Virus record (IMG/VR): IMGVR_UViG_3300006224_000011
Span: 1-62,310 of that record
Reading direction: 5' to 3' (one strand)
Length of the DNA stretch: 62,310 nucleotides
Origin: a virus
The position numbers and the translations under genes were made by a program. The notes beneath the pieces are model-generated. The model made no database searches. It was not told where the DNA came from and worked only from the letters and a program-made list of their open reading frames with translations. Position 1 is the stretch's first letter, and each line of letters begins with the position of its first letter. This document shows, in pieces, positions 31,559 through 40,501 of the stretch.

Positions 31559-32071
31559 ATGAAAAAGTGTATTATATGTGGTAAACATAAAGAAGAGTCT
31601 GAGTTTCATAAGAGTAGGGGTAATAAGGATGGGTTACATTCTTACTGTAAAATTTGTAACAGAGAACATTCAAAAAAATGGCGCAATAAAGATATAGATA
31701 AGACTAGAATATATTATAATAATTATTATAAGGATAATCCAGAAAAGTTTAAAGTATATAAAAAGAAATATTATGAAAAAAATAAAGAAAGTCTTAAAGA
31801 ATATGCTAAAAATTATGAAAACAGATACAATAAGTATGGAATTACTGTTGAAGAATATAACCGATTATTTGAAAAACAAGGCGGGTGTTGTAGTATATGC
31901 AAGAAACACCAATCTGAATTTAAAAAGACATTGGCAGTAGATCATGATCATAAAACAGGTAGAGTTAGAGGTTTACTTTGTAGTAATTGTAATATCGCAA
32001 TTGGCTTGTTTAATGAGAATAAGCACATGATTTTCAGTGCTTTTGAATATTTAAATTCATTTCCTGAATAA
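31559..32071 (+). CDS. Endonuclease VII-like HNH homing endonuclease
   Basis: The C-terminal domain has CCSICKKH, then LAVDHDHKTGRVRGLLCSNC (residues 125 to 144) and NIAIGLF, the recombination endonuclease VII signature with a zinc-bound HNH site. The N-terminal part adds a second zinc knuckle (CIICGKHKEESEFHKS with YCKICNREH) that resembles DNA-binding modules of free-standing homing endonucleases. It sits alone between portal and protease genes and is more AT-rich than they are, so it is probably a selfish insertion. Confidence 0.85.
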   Translation: MKKCIICGKHKEESEFHKSRGNKDGLHSYCKICNREHSKKWRNKDIDKTRIYYNNYYKDNPEKFKVYKKKYYEKNKESLKEYAKNYENRYNKYGITVEEYNRLFEKQGGCCSICKKHQSEFKKTLAVDHDHKTGRVRGLLCSNCNIAIGLFNENKHMIFSAFEYLNSFPE

Positions 32072-32074
32072 CTT

Positions 32075-32104
32075 TTAGCATTTTTTAACCATTTATACTA
32101 TAAT
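32075..32104 (+). promoter_or_regulatory. Possible promoter ahead of the head genes
   Basis: A TATAAT box with a weak TTAGCA -35 at 18 bases lies in the gap after the HNH gene. A hairpin TGGAA/TTCCA follows. It would restore transcription of the capsid genes. Confidence 0.35.
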
Positions 32105-32155
32105 ATATATGAATATAATTCGTGGAATATTTGTTCCATGTTATTGAGGTTTATC

Positions 32156-33169
32156 ATGACTGATAACAAATTTTATTTAACTACTGAATTCGAATTTTTG
32201 GAAGACGAATCTCCCGATTTGGGGGAGGAGTTTTCCGCTATCAGTTTAAATCCATTTTTTCAGTGGGCTAAAATAGTTGTTACAGATGATTTACCAAATG
32301 CTAATAGTAAGCGCATCCCTCAAGAAGAGTTCGATAATTTAATTAAAACAGGGATTAATGCACCTATTAAAATGGCACAGAAGGAGATTTCTCCTGGTCA
32401 TAAAGAAGCATTTGGAAATCCAATCGGTGTAATAGCTAATTTAACAAAAGAGGCTAATAGAATCATAGCCCTAGCCGCTTTATGGAAGAAAGAAAGACCA
32501 GATGATATTGCTAAATTAAAAGAAATGTACTTGAATGGAAATCCTCCTAATGTTTCCTGGGAAATATCCTACACAGAAGCATCCATAAAAGACGATGGTA
32601 CAGAGGACTTGTTAGGAACTTCCTTAGATGGTTTAGCAATTGTAGGTCTTCCGGCATACCAGGGCAGAACTTCTTTTGTTGCAATGTCTTCTGAAAACAT
32701 AAATTCTGATAAGGAGAGTGAAACTTTGGAAGAAATTGAACAACTTAAGCTAAAAATTGAGCAGTTAGAAAGTGAACTCGCACAGTTGAAGGCAGAAAAA
32801 GAAACGTTACAAAGCTCTTTAGAGACAGCCCAAGCAGAAACTACTGAACTGAAAACTTTTAAAGATACAGTTGAAAAAGAAAAAGCAGATTTGGAGAAAT
32901 TGGAAACAATTAAAGCTAAATTTGTAGAAGCTGGCATTTCTAAAGATGAGAGTTATTTTACCGAGAAAAAGGAAACCCTTTTAGCACTTGCTGAAGATGA
33001 ATTAGATTTCATGATTCAGGAGATTACAGCATTTAGCAAAACTGCTGTGTCGTCTACTAAAGGGCCTAAAATTCCCGATGTGAAAAACACAAACAATGAA
33101 GACGAAGATGATTTGTCTGATCCTAAGAATTTAGCTAAAGCTTTAAAGGCTTTAAGAGCTAAGACGTAA
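32156..33169 (+). CDS. Prohead protease fused to a coiled-coil scaffold
   Basis: The start at 32156 has GAGG six bases upstream. Residues 1 to about 175 look like a phage maturation protease: SPGHKEAFGNPIGVI gives a His and PNVSWEISYTEA a Ser in the right order. The next 100 residues are a strong coiled coil (LKLKIEQLESELAQLKAEKE), typical of a scaffold, and the C-terminus is acidic and basic (DEDDLSDPKNLAKALKALRA), like capsid-binding ends of scaffolds. Such protease-scaffold fusions are known. Capsid genes follow directly. Confidence 0.75.
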   Translation: MTDNKFYLTTEFEFLEDESPDLGEEFSAISLNPFFQWAKIVVTDDLPNANSKRIPQEEFDNLIKTGINAPIKMAQKEISPGHKEAFGNPIGVIANLTKEANRIIALAALWKKERPDDIAKLKEMYLNGNPPNVSWEISYTEASIKDDGTEDLLGTSLDGLAIVGLPAYQGRTSFVAMSSENINSDKESETLEEIEQLKLKIEQLESELAQLKAEKETLQSSLETAQAETTELKTFKDTVEKEKADLEKLETIKAKFVEAGISKDESYFTEKKETLLALAEDELDFMIQEITAFSKTAVSSTKGPKIPDVKNTNNEDEDDLSDPKNLAKALKALRAKT

Positions 33170-33190
33170 TTTGGAGGTTTAAAAAATATT

Positions 33191-33757
33191 ATGGAACTCA
33201 ATCAAATTGGCGATATCATAATCGGCGCAGTTGCGATGGATAACATCGTAGAGGGTCGATTTGTAGTGTTAGCCTCGCATTCTTTGAGTAAAGACTATGG
33301 TAGCCAGAGCGATCTCCCCGGAGCTAGACTCCCTGTGAACTCGACTGAGGCTTCCAGAGCTAAGTACATTACGAAGTTTGAGCAGGACAATCGCAGTTTA
33401 CCGATCTACCAACCCAACCCGGCATATTCTTTTGCTTTGCGCTACGGTTTTGACCAAGCCGAGAATGCACCATTCAGTGCTGATGTGTATATCACCCATC
33501 CTGGTGTCCAGGTTGGAAGAACCATTCCGTCAGGTTCTAATCTAGCTTTGCATGGTGAGGGTATTTATACAATCCCCTCCGGTGCTTGGATTTCTAGTGC
33601 GAACCTGAAAGTCCCTGGTGCTACGTTTACGATTGCTAACAGAGCAGATGACACAACCAATGCTGGTAAAGTGAAGACCAGTGCATCCAATGTTATTGGT
33701 GAGGTTGTGCGCTACAATGCGAGCAATGATGACCTGACGATCAGGGTCTATGGATAA
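33191..33757 (+). CDS. Capsid decoration/head fibre-like protein, 188 aa
   Basis: This beta-rich protein (DIIIGAVAMDNIVEGRFVVL; PSGAWISSANLKVPGATFTI) lies between scaffold and major capsid, where decoration proteins are usual. Its codons are less AT-rich than its neighbours, as in the capsid gene, which suggests high expression. No exact family is assigned. Confidence 0.65.
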   Translation: MELNQIGDIIIGAVAMDNIVEGRFVVLASHSLSKDYGSQSDLPGARLPVNSTEASRAKYITKFEQDNRSLPIYQPNPAYSFALRYGFDQAENAPFSADVYITHPGVQVGRTIPSGSNLALHGEGIYTIPSGAWISSANLKVPGATFTIANRADDTTNAGKVKTSASNVIGEVVRYNASNDDLTIRVYG

Positions 33758-33771
33758 TGGAGGATTATACA

Positions 33772-34692
33772 ATGGCTGATGAATTGAAAGTTAAAGAAGC
33801 TATGGCATCGTTGATGTCTGATAAAAGCAGACGTGACGAACTTGCCGAAATGATTACCGAGTATGTACAGCCCAATCATATCACAACCGATTTTGTTGGA
33901 ATGCTGTTGAATACTCGTAGCCTCAAGCCGGGAGATTCTCTGGTCAAGAAACTCCGCAAAGGTTTGCAGGTTCATACTTTAGTTCCCGGTACAATCCATA
34001 TGGCACACGAAGTCACCGTGACTGATCGTGTTAACTACATGCTGGACGGTGCTGACGTGAAAGTCACCTGGAATGAGTGGGAAATGGAAGCTGGTGAAAT
34101 TGGTACGGTTGATGAGATTCGTGGAGAAATGTTGGCAAAGCTACGAGACTTCTATTACAATAAGGTCTTTACTGCTTTGACTACGGTCTGGACAGCAGTT
34201 AATACTCCTAGTAACTTTACTTCTGTTGGTGGCGCTATTACTGCTACTGTACTAGAAGATGCTATTGATCGTATTAATCAGACTACTCCTGGTGTGAAAG
34301 CTGTGGTTGGTACGAGAGTTGCCATGACTCCGATCACCAAATTTGGTGCATTTTGGAATGATGGCGCTACTTCCGCAACTGTTGTGGGTGTTGACTCCCA
34401 GTTAGAGGAAGTGGTTCAGAGAGGTATGTTAGGTCGTTATTATGGTGCACCTTTGATCGTATTGGATCAGGTGTATGATAATCTGGAATCTAATACTGCT
34501 ATGTTGCCTACGGACAAAGTTCTTGTCCTGGGGCAGAATGTTGGTGAATTCATCACTTACGGTGAAGTTAAAACCAAGCAGTACGAAGACCCACGCCCTA
34601 CCCCGCCTCAGTGGTTCTTGGAACTCTATCAGCAGTTTGCTCTGCTTGTTTGGAATGCACAGGGCTTATACGTAATCGGAGGCCTGTCATAA
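33772..34692 (+). CDS. Major capsid protein
   Basis: The start at 33772 has GGAGG eight bases upstream. The 306-residue product contains MLDGADVKVTWNEWEMEAGE, RGEMLAKLRDFYYNKVFTA, and a central PGVKAVVGTRVAMTPITKF domain in the order expected for HK97-fold capsids of this lineage (E-loop, P and A domains). Codon use is biased toward higher GC, as in very highly expressed genes. Its place after scaffold and decoration genes agrees. Confidence 0.85.
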   Translation: MADELKVKEAMASLMSDKSRRDELAEMITEYVQPNHITTDFVGMLLNTRSLKPGDSLVKKLRKGLQVHTLVPGTIHMAHEVTVTDRVNYMLDGADVKVTWNEWEMEAGEIGTVDEIRGEMLAKLRDFYYNKVFTALTTVWTAVNTPSNFTSVGGAITATVLEDAIDRINQTTPGVKAVVGTRVAMTPITKFGAFWNDGATSATVVGVDSQLEEVVQRGMLGRYYGAPLIVLDQVYDNLESNTAMLPTDKVLVLGQNVGEFITYGEVKTKQYEDPRPTPPQWFLELYQQFALLVWNAQGLYVIGGLS

Positions 34693-34706
34693 GACTGGCT
34701 TTTAAA

Positions 34707-34732
34707 ATGGGAGGGTTTATAAACCCTCCCAT
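34707..34732 (+). repeat. Perfect 26-base palindrome after the capsid gene
   Basis: ATGGGAGGGTTTA and its exact complement follow each other without a loop. No U tract follows, so it is more likely an mRNA-stabilising hairpin or weak terminator. It shares the GGGAGGG/CCCTCCC stem with two hairpins near 60.8 and 61.2 kb. Confidence 0.6.
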
Positions 34733-34776
34733 ATACCTATACAATTTAATATAAAAACAAAAGAAAGGATCATAAA

Positions 34777-35274
34777 ATGAGCGAAGGTTTAAGTGTATAT
34801 TCTCTAATGCAGACAGGAAAGCCTTATAAGTCGTATATCAAAACAGTTTTAGCGAAAGTGTATGTCAATGTTTGGGACTCCTTTGAAAATAAGAAAGTTG
34901 GATTAATTATCGAGGGGAATCCTAGCGCCCAACCAGAAGAGTGTATTATTGATGTATGGAATGAGCAAGAGGATGTTTTTTTCAAGAGGGCTAATAAAAG
35001 ACAGTTAGATACTGGATACATTATTCCTCATACTAGGGTTGATATCCCAGTAGAAAAATCTCCTAATGATTTTACTGAAGATGAACTAATTAACGTACTA
35101 AATAGCAGATTTTTATCCTTACAGAGTACGGTTAATAAGATGACATCTGTAGCACCAATATTTCGTTTAATCGAATTAGCGGAAAAGCAGGAAAAATCAG
35201 AAAAAATTATTAATTTCCTAAAAGGGAAGTTATCTGAATTACAACTACGTGAATATCAAGCAGAAGAGGTTTAA
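34777..35274 (+). CDS. Head-associated hypothetical protein, 165 aa
   Basis: The N-terminal half looks like beta structure (KVYVNVWDSFENKKVGLIIE) and the C-terminal half is helical with a charged coiled-coil end. Neighbours suggest a capsid or connector role. GAAAGG precedes the ATG. Confidence 0.6.
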   Translation: MSEGLSVYSLMQTGKPYKSYIKTVLAKVYVNVWDSFENKKVGLIIEGNPSAQPEECIIDVWNEQEDVFFKRANKRQLDTGYIIPHTRVDIPVEKSPNDFTEDELINVLNSRFLSLQSTVNKMTSVAPIFRLIELAEKQEKSEKIINFLKGKLSELQLREYQAEEV

Positions 35275-35790
35275 ATGGCGTATGATTTAGTTAATCTCAT
35301 TCCAGAACTCAGACTAAGAATTGGTGATATTAATCCAGCATTATACAGATATACCGATGATTGGTTAGAGGTAGCTTTAAAATCTAGTGTGAAAATCTTA
35401 GGTAAATGGTGGAACTTTAAATATTTACTAGATTCTAATGAATTTATTATGAGAAACACTAGCGGGTACTTTATTTTTGATGAAACCTCTGATGGTGTAG
35501 TTGGCGGCGTATTAGAGCCTGGAGATGACCAGATTATAATCATCTATGCCGCTATAATTACCCTAGAAGGTAGTTTAGAAAATTCTGCATGGGATTATGG
35601 AAGCTGGAAAGATGCTGAAATTAGCTACTCTAATATAGCTAGTTCCAAGACTAGAGGAGATATCCTGAAAGGCTTGTGGGAAGAACTGACATCAATCTTG
35701 AAGGTTCCACAGAAGAGATTAGCTGGCATACTAAAAGGCTCATTACCTGGATATTTAGGAAACTCATTTGAGAGGGTTGATAATTATTAG
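35275..35790 (+). CDS. Head-tail connector (adaptor) protein
   Basis: The 171-residue protein begins DLVNLIPELRLRIGDINPAL, a start common to gp6/gp15-like adaptors that dock under the portal, and continues helical. Its position two genes after the major capsid supports the call. Confidence 0.65.
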   Translation: MAYDLVNLIPELRLRIGDINPALYRYTDDWLEVALKSSVKILGKWWNFKYLLDSNEFIMRNTSGYFIFDETSDGVVGGVLEPGDDQIIIIYAAIITLEGSLENSAWDYGSWKDAEISYSNIASSKTRGDILKGLWEELTSILKVPQKRLAGILKGSLPGYLGNSFERVDNY

Positions 35791-35801
35791 AAAGGGCTTT
35801 T

Positions 35802-36995
35802 ATGGCGAACATTAAAAAGAAAAAGGTTTTAGTTATCGGGGATGGTATAATCCCAACTGGTTTTAGTACCGTAATTCATAATATAATATCTAGATTACCT
35901 AAAAATGAATTTGATGTGCATCATTTGGCGGTAAATTATTATGGAGACCCACACGATAAAAAATGGAAAGTATATCCAGCAGTACTTGGAGGAGATATCT
36001 GGGGATTCAATAGACTTCAGATGTTTGCAGACCAAAACTTTGATGAAATTTTTATATTGAATGATTTATGGGTAATAGATACCTACCTAAAAATTATCAA
36101 AGAGAAGTTTAAAAACAAAATTCCCCCAGTTATTGTTTATTTTCCTGTAGATGCCGCATTTTTAGATAAAGATTGGTTTATACATTTCGACATTGTAAAA
36201 AAGGTATGTGTCTATACTGAGTTTGGGTATAACGAAGTTAAGAAAGTTAGACCTGATATAGAACCGATAATAGTTCCTCATGGACTTGATAGAAAGTACT
36301 TTTATAAAATAGATGACGAAAAGAGAAATATAAAGGCTAAAATATTTCCAAAGAAAGAAGACTTCTTAGACTCTTTTGTTATTTTAAATGCCAATAGAAA
36401 TCAACCAAGAAAAAGGATTGACATTTCAATTTTAGCTTTTACAATGTTTGCAGAGAATAAACCAGAGAATGTAAAACTATATCTACATATGGGTACTAAA
36501 GATATGGGGTGGGATATTCTAAAACTGGCGTTTAGATATGGAATAGAAAACAGACTAATTATTAGTAACACTTTACCTGGAGTACAGGTAGTTACATTGG
36601 ATAAGCTAAATCTTATTTATAACGGCACAGATGTTGGACTTAATACTGCTGTTGGAGAAGGTTGGTCACTTACAAACATGGAACATGCTGTGACTGGTGC
36701 ACCTCAAATTTTACCAGATCATAGCGCCTTACACGAATTATATTCAGATTGTGGATTGTTAGTTCAGGTAGATACCTGGGCTGTTGGTAGTGACACTTTG
36801 ACAGTTTCTGGAATAGTAAGAGCAGAAGATGTAGCAAAAGGTCTTCAACTGATGTACGATAATAAGAATATGTATAATATACTATCAGAAAAGTGCTCAC
36901 AAAAATTTGCTTTACCAATATATGATTGGAGTAATATTGTAAAAGAGTCGTGGGTACCAATATTTAGAGATACTTATGAGCATAACCTGGCCTAA
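35802..36995 (+). CDS. Family 4-like glycosyltransferase inside the head-tail module
   Basis: The GT-B fold is clear: VLVIGDGIIPTGFSTVIHNI at the N-terminus, IVPHGLDRKYF at the domain border, VILNANRNQPRKRID and VGEGWSLTNMEHAVTGAP with the E-x7-E-like donor motif, and PQILPDHSALHEL. It is a complete, soluble 397-residue enzyme. Its place among head-tail connector genes rather than in the sugar island means it is co-expressed with virion proteins, which fits glycosylation of a virion component. Confidence 0.85.
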   Translation: MANIKKKKVLVIGDGIIPTGFSTVIHNIISRLPKNEFDVHHLAVNYYGDPHDKKWKVYPAVLGGDIWGFNRLQMFADQNFDEIFILNDLWVIDTYLKIIKEKFKNKIPPVIVYFPVDAAFLDKDWFIHFDIVKKVCVYTEFGYNEVKKVRPDIEPIIVPHGLDRKYFYKIDDEKRNIKAKIFPKKEDFLDSFVILNANRNQPRKRIDISILAFTMFAENKPENVKLYLHMGTKDMGWDILKLAFRYGIENRLIISNTLPGVQVVTLDKLNLIYNGTDVGLNTAVGEGWSLTNMEHAVTGAPQILPDHSALHELYSDCGLLVQVDTWAVGSDTLTVSGIVRAEDVAKGLQLMYDNKNMYNILSEKCSQKFALPIYDWSNIVKESWVPIFRDTYEHNLA

Positions 36996-37422
36996 TAATA
37001 CAGTTACAATTATAGATGGGATAAGAAGTGCTATTGGAAGAGAAGTTACCTTCTATGTAGAATCAACTGCTACTCCGTGTCCACTTTGTAATTTAGACCC
37101 GGTTACAAATACATCGACAGATTCTTTCTGTCCTACTTGTTCTGGGATGTTTTGGCTTTATACTTATAGTGGGGTTAATGTTTCCGGGCATGTAACTTGG
37201 GGGTATGCCGATCAAATGGATTGGGCAACTGGTGGACAAATCTTTGAAGGTGACTGTCGAGTACAAGTCAAATATACTGTAACTAATTTAGAATTAGTAG
37301 AAAATGCTAAGTGGTTAGTTGTAGATGATAAAAAGATGAGCATCATAAAGACTATCCAAAGAGGAGTTCCTACAGTAAACAGATTACTCTTAGATTTGAG
37401 AGAGGAAGGAAAACAAGGATAA
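36976..37422 (+). CDS. Head-tail joining protein with four-cysteine site, 148 aa
   Basis: CPLCNLDP and FCPTCSGMFW form a zinc site in the first third; the rest is beta-rich (GDCRVQVKYTVTNLEL). Size and gene order fit a stopper or adaptor of the neck. It overlaps the glycosyltransferase gene by 20 bases. Confidence 0.65.
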   Translation: MSITWPNNTVTIIDGIRSAIGREVTFYVESTATPCPLCNLDPVTNTSTDSFCPTCSGMFWLYTYSGVNVSGHVTWGYADQMDWATGGQIFEGDCRVQVKYTVTNLELVENAKWLVVDDKKMSIIKTIQRGVPTVNRLLLDLREEGKQG

Positions 37423-37646
37423 TGAAGAAAACAGGTGTGATTATACAAGGATTTGATATATTAGATGTTACTAAATACATAGGACAGGCTAATAAGAAAT
37501 ACCAAGCTATTCTACTCTCAAAATTAGAAAGTACTATTACTGATAAAAATGTCTTTAGAGAACTTAGAAAAGCAGTATTAGATTCTTTTAATGATTATAC
37601 TAGAGATATTGTTGAAACTGTTTTTGGTAATATAGAAGATGCCTGA
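37422..37646 (+). CDS. Hypothetical protein, 74 aa
   Basis: A short helical protein (GQANKKYQAILLSKLESTIT) in the neck gene cluster, overlapping neighbours at both ends. No family is recognised. Confidence 0.6.
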   Translation: MKKTGVIIQGFDILDVTKYIGQANKKYQAILLSKLESTITDKNVFRELRKAVLDSFNDYTRDIVETVFGNIEDA

Positions 37647-38724
37647 GCCTTATAAGGGTGTTATAGATTTAACAAAAACATCTATACTAAAAGACGATGC
37701 TTTAGATGGAGTTTCTAATAGAGCAAAAGAACTTAGTAAACGTCTAGAATCCGTCCTTTACTTTTCAGATGTTGTAGATAGTCAGAACTTAATTTTCCTA
37801 AGTGCTAAAGATGATGCTGTTGAATACATGAAAAATGTTGTGCATATGGTAATTCAGGCAGAGGCACTAAAGGCAATGTTCATGACAGATGAGTACAACT
37901 TCCACCTCTATGTTGATGCTCTTATGGAGGCTATCGGCTATCATGGAGAAAACTTAGTAACATTTTATGTAACTGGAGAAGAAAATATTACACTTGTTAC
38001 TGTAGATTTTTCTCCTTTAGGGGAAATTCTAGAGTGGGAAAATGCGGTTATTTTTGCCAGAGCAGAGTTAGGTGTGGGTGGAGAAGAGCCAGACCCAGAA
38101 GACACATCTTTTTATTGGGCGTACAAGGTTTACGGCCCCGGAAGATTAGGTTGGAGTGTATCTTCAACTAGAAAAAAAGAGGGTACAAAAGACGTTACTG
38201 AAAAGTTTTCTGGTTTGTATGAGAAGACGATACAGACTAGACTAAAATATACAAAAACTGGACAAGCACCTTTTTGGTATCTTATAGAATTTGGAAATGC
38301 ACCTGGAACTATGACTGATAGGGGGGGAGAACCCTTTCCTAGAGTAGCCCCAACCCACTTTGCAAGTAAAACAGAGTTAGCAATAGCACGAATCTATGAA
38401 CTTACTTTATATAGAATGCTAAATAAGACTCTAAGCGATTATGGAAATGCCCTTCTAAAGAGTTTTTCTAGAGGTACTTCTGGTATTAATATAACCGATG
38501 TAAACCAAGTTTTCTCTGAAATCGCTAAAATAACAGAAGAATTAATGTCAAAAGAGTACCCTCTAGAACCAGTTGATTTATCAGAAATGAATGCATTGAT
38601 GGCTAAAATCAAGGGAGTAGCTGAATTTACTAGGCGAGGTAGGAGAGTTAAACAACTTAGAGCTACTTCTGGACAATGGGCACCATCACCTATACCAACA
38701 TCTAGATTAAAGAGAAAGAAATAA
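37639..38724 (+). CDS. Neck protein, HK97 gp10-like region with extensions, 361 aa
   Basis: The middle has WYLIEFGNAPGTMTDRGG followed by FPRVAPTHFASK, like the conserved end of gp10-type head-tail joining proteins (W-x-x-F-G-T-x-x-x-P-A-x-P-F). It is much longer than the usual 110 to 160 residues, with an added N-terminal domain and a basic C-terminus (KGVAEFTRRGRRVKQLRA). Confidence 0.55.
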   Translation: MPEPYKGVIDLTKTSILKDDALDGVSNRAKELSKRLESVLYFSDVVDSQNLIFLSAKDDAVEYMKNVVHMVIQAEALKAMFMTDEYNFHLYVDALMEAIGYHGENLVTFYVTGEENITLVTVDFSPLGEILEWENAVIFARAELGVGGEEPDPEDTSFYWAYKVYGPGRLGWSVSSTRKKEGTKDVTEKFSGLYEKTIQTRLKYTKTGQAPFWYLIEFGNAPGTMTDRGGEPFPRVAPTHFASKTELAIARIYELTLYRMLNKTLSDYGNALLKSFSRGTSGINITDVNQVFSEIAKITEELMSKEYPLEPVDLSEMNALMAKIKGVAEFTRRGRRVKQLRATSGQWAPSPIPTSRLKRKK

Positions 38725-38725
38725 T

Positions 38726-39184
38726 ATGACTATGTATTTAGAAAGAAAACAAGATTTATCTATCATATATTTTTTAAAAGATTTATTTGCTGATGTAGAA
38801 TATATGCAGGTTCTAGATGCATTTCCACTAGGAGAACTAACAATTCCTTGTATCTCCGTGGAAACAGACACAATTGATACAGCAGAATATCAACTAGGAG
38901 ATTTTGATAGAATAGAATTTAGAGTTTGGTTTATAGATGTATTTGCTAAAAATAAATCCCAAAGAGATGAAATTGGTTATAAAATAATTAATGAATTAAA
39001 GGCCGGAATCCCAGTTTATAATTATGATGAGGGGTTCCCATCAGATTATAACCCTACCAAAATAGGGAAACTAATCCCAAATATTATAAAGCTTAAAAAT
39101 ATTAGAGTTTTACCAGGATTTGTTGAAAAACTCTATTATCGCTGTGAAATAACTTTCACAGCAGAATATGAACAAATAACTTAG
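38726..39184 (+). CDS. Tail terminator/completion protein
   Basis: The 152-residue protein has the size, position (just before the tail tube gene) and alpha/beta pattern (PCISVETDTI; RIEFRVWFIDVFAKNKSQ) of tail terminators, which cap the tube. Assignment is mainly by context. Confidence 0.6.
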   Translation: MTMYLERKQDLSIIYFLKDLFADVEYMQVLDAFPLGELTIPCISVETDTIDTAEYQLGDFDRIEFRVWFIDVFAKNKSQRDEIGYKIINELKAGIPVYNYDEGFPSDYNPTKIGKLIPNIIKLKNIRVLPGFVEKLYYRCEITFTAEYEQIT

Positions 39185-39199
39185 GAGGCTTAGAATATT

Positions 39200-40390
39200 A
39201 TGGCAAAAAGATTAGCCATTCCTTCAGAAGATGTAAAACTTAGAATTGTTGGCCCCTATGATAGCTTTTTCACTCACAGAACACAGAGAGTGGATATAAA
39301 TGAAGACGTTCCAACTACAGATGTGTATGAAATTGGTAACAATACCTTAGCCGGTACTGTTAAAGATACCCCAAATGTTACCTTAACATTCAGTGCTTTT
39401 GACGTGGGTATTAAAATCTTTTCAGTATTGACTGGTACTAATCCAATTGCGTACCCTGCGGCTGGCGTTGACATTTCTGAATTAGGTGAAGCAGATGCTA
39501 TTATTTACATCCGAGATGCAACTTTAGTTGATTATGTTAAATCAGCACATGCAAAAAGATTACAAGTAAGAGACTTTACATTTACCTATAGTGTAGATGG
39601 AGAGTCTACAGAAGATTATACCTTAATTGGTTCTCAGAAACGTTGGTTTAAAAATGATGTTATTGTAGACCGTATAACTACAGGTACTACATCGTTTACT
39701 CTGACACAAACCCCGATTCAATTAAAGAACGGTAACTACTTACTTTCTGTTATTTTAAATGGTGTATACTTAACAGAAGTAGCCGCCGCACCAGCAACAG
39801 GTGAGTATAGTGTTAGTGGTACTACTGTTACTACAGGAGATAGTAGAACAACTCAGTTTATAGCTGTTTACCATGCCAATCCAGCGGGTACTACTTGGAG
39901 TTACATTTCCGATTCGTTAGTTCCTGCGGCTACCAGAGGTAGAGACGTAGATATTGTTATTTTAGCTAATAACATTCCAAGAGTTCAATCAGTTACTATC
40001 AATGGTAACTTAAATGTGCAAAACGTACGTGAGATGGGCAATAGAGATATTGTCGGTTATCAGAGACAGGTTCCAACCGTTGAAGGTACAATTGCTGTTT
40101 TAGATACTGATACAGAACTTATTGACCTGTTACTAACAGGCTCTATCAACTCTGGTGACACAGAGTTCAAGTTAGCTGAGGGTTGTGTAGCATCTGGTAT
40201 ATCTTTGGATATTCAGATTACAGACCCTTGTGATACCACAGTTCCTTATACAGTTTTGAAGACGGTTTACGTACCTAACATTACTGTTGTAGGGGATGCT
40301 TGGTCTGCTGTTGTAAACCAGAACAGCACCTGGAATATTAACTTCCGCTCTAACACTGCTCAGTGTGTAGTGTATAGTGGTGCACGTTAG
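39200..40390 (+). CDS. Major tail (tube) protein, 396 aa
   Basis: A beta-rich protein with repeated Thr/Ser and Gly, AGGAGG upstream, directly before the chaperone and tape measure genes. It is large for a tube protein; the insertion around residues 170 to 230 (PIQLKNGNYLLSVILNGVYL, PATGEYSVSGTTVTTGDS) could be an Ig-like or surface domain. A terminator follows. Confidence 0.75.
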   Translation: MAKRLAIPSEDVKLRIVGPYDSFFTHRTQRVDINEDVPTTDVYEIGNNTLAGTVKDTPNVTLTFSAFDVGIKIFSVLTGTNPIAYPAAGVDISELGEADAIIYIRDATLVDYVKSAHAKRLQVRDFTFTYSVDGESTEDYTLIGSQKRWFKNDVIVDRITTGTTSFTLTQTPIQLKNGNYLLSVILNGVYLTEVAAAPATGEYSVSGTTVTTGDSRTTQFIAVYHANPAGTTWSYISDSLVPAATRGRDVDIVILANNIPRVQSVTINGNLNVQNVREMGNRDIVGYQRQVPTVEGTIAVLDTDTELIDLLLTGSINSGDTEFKLAEGCVASGISLDIQITDPCDTTVPYTVLKTVYVPNITVVGDAWSAVVNQNSTWNINFRSNTAQCVVYSGAR

Positions 40391-40425
40391 TAATAATTAG
40401 ACAATAAATGCCATAAAGGATTTTT

Positions 40426-40479
40426 AAAGGGGCTATACTTTTCTAGAGTTTAGGAGAGTTGTAGTCCCTTTTAATTTTT
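40426..40479 (+). terminator. Rho-independent terminator after the tail tube gene
   Basis: AAAGGGGCTATAC pairs (with G-U pairs) with GTTGTAGTCCCTTT, and TTTTAATTTTTA follows. Partial termination here would give the tube protein more mRNA than the chaperone and tape measure. Confidence 0.7.
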
Positions 40480-40501
40480 AATACGAGAAAAGGATTATAA
40501 A

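Noticed and set aside
32569-32937. 122-codon minus-strand frame rich in serine
   Set aside because: It is the reverse reading of the scaffold coiled coil, whose biased codons keep the opposite strand open.
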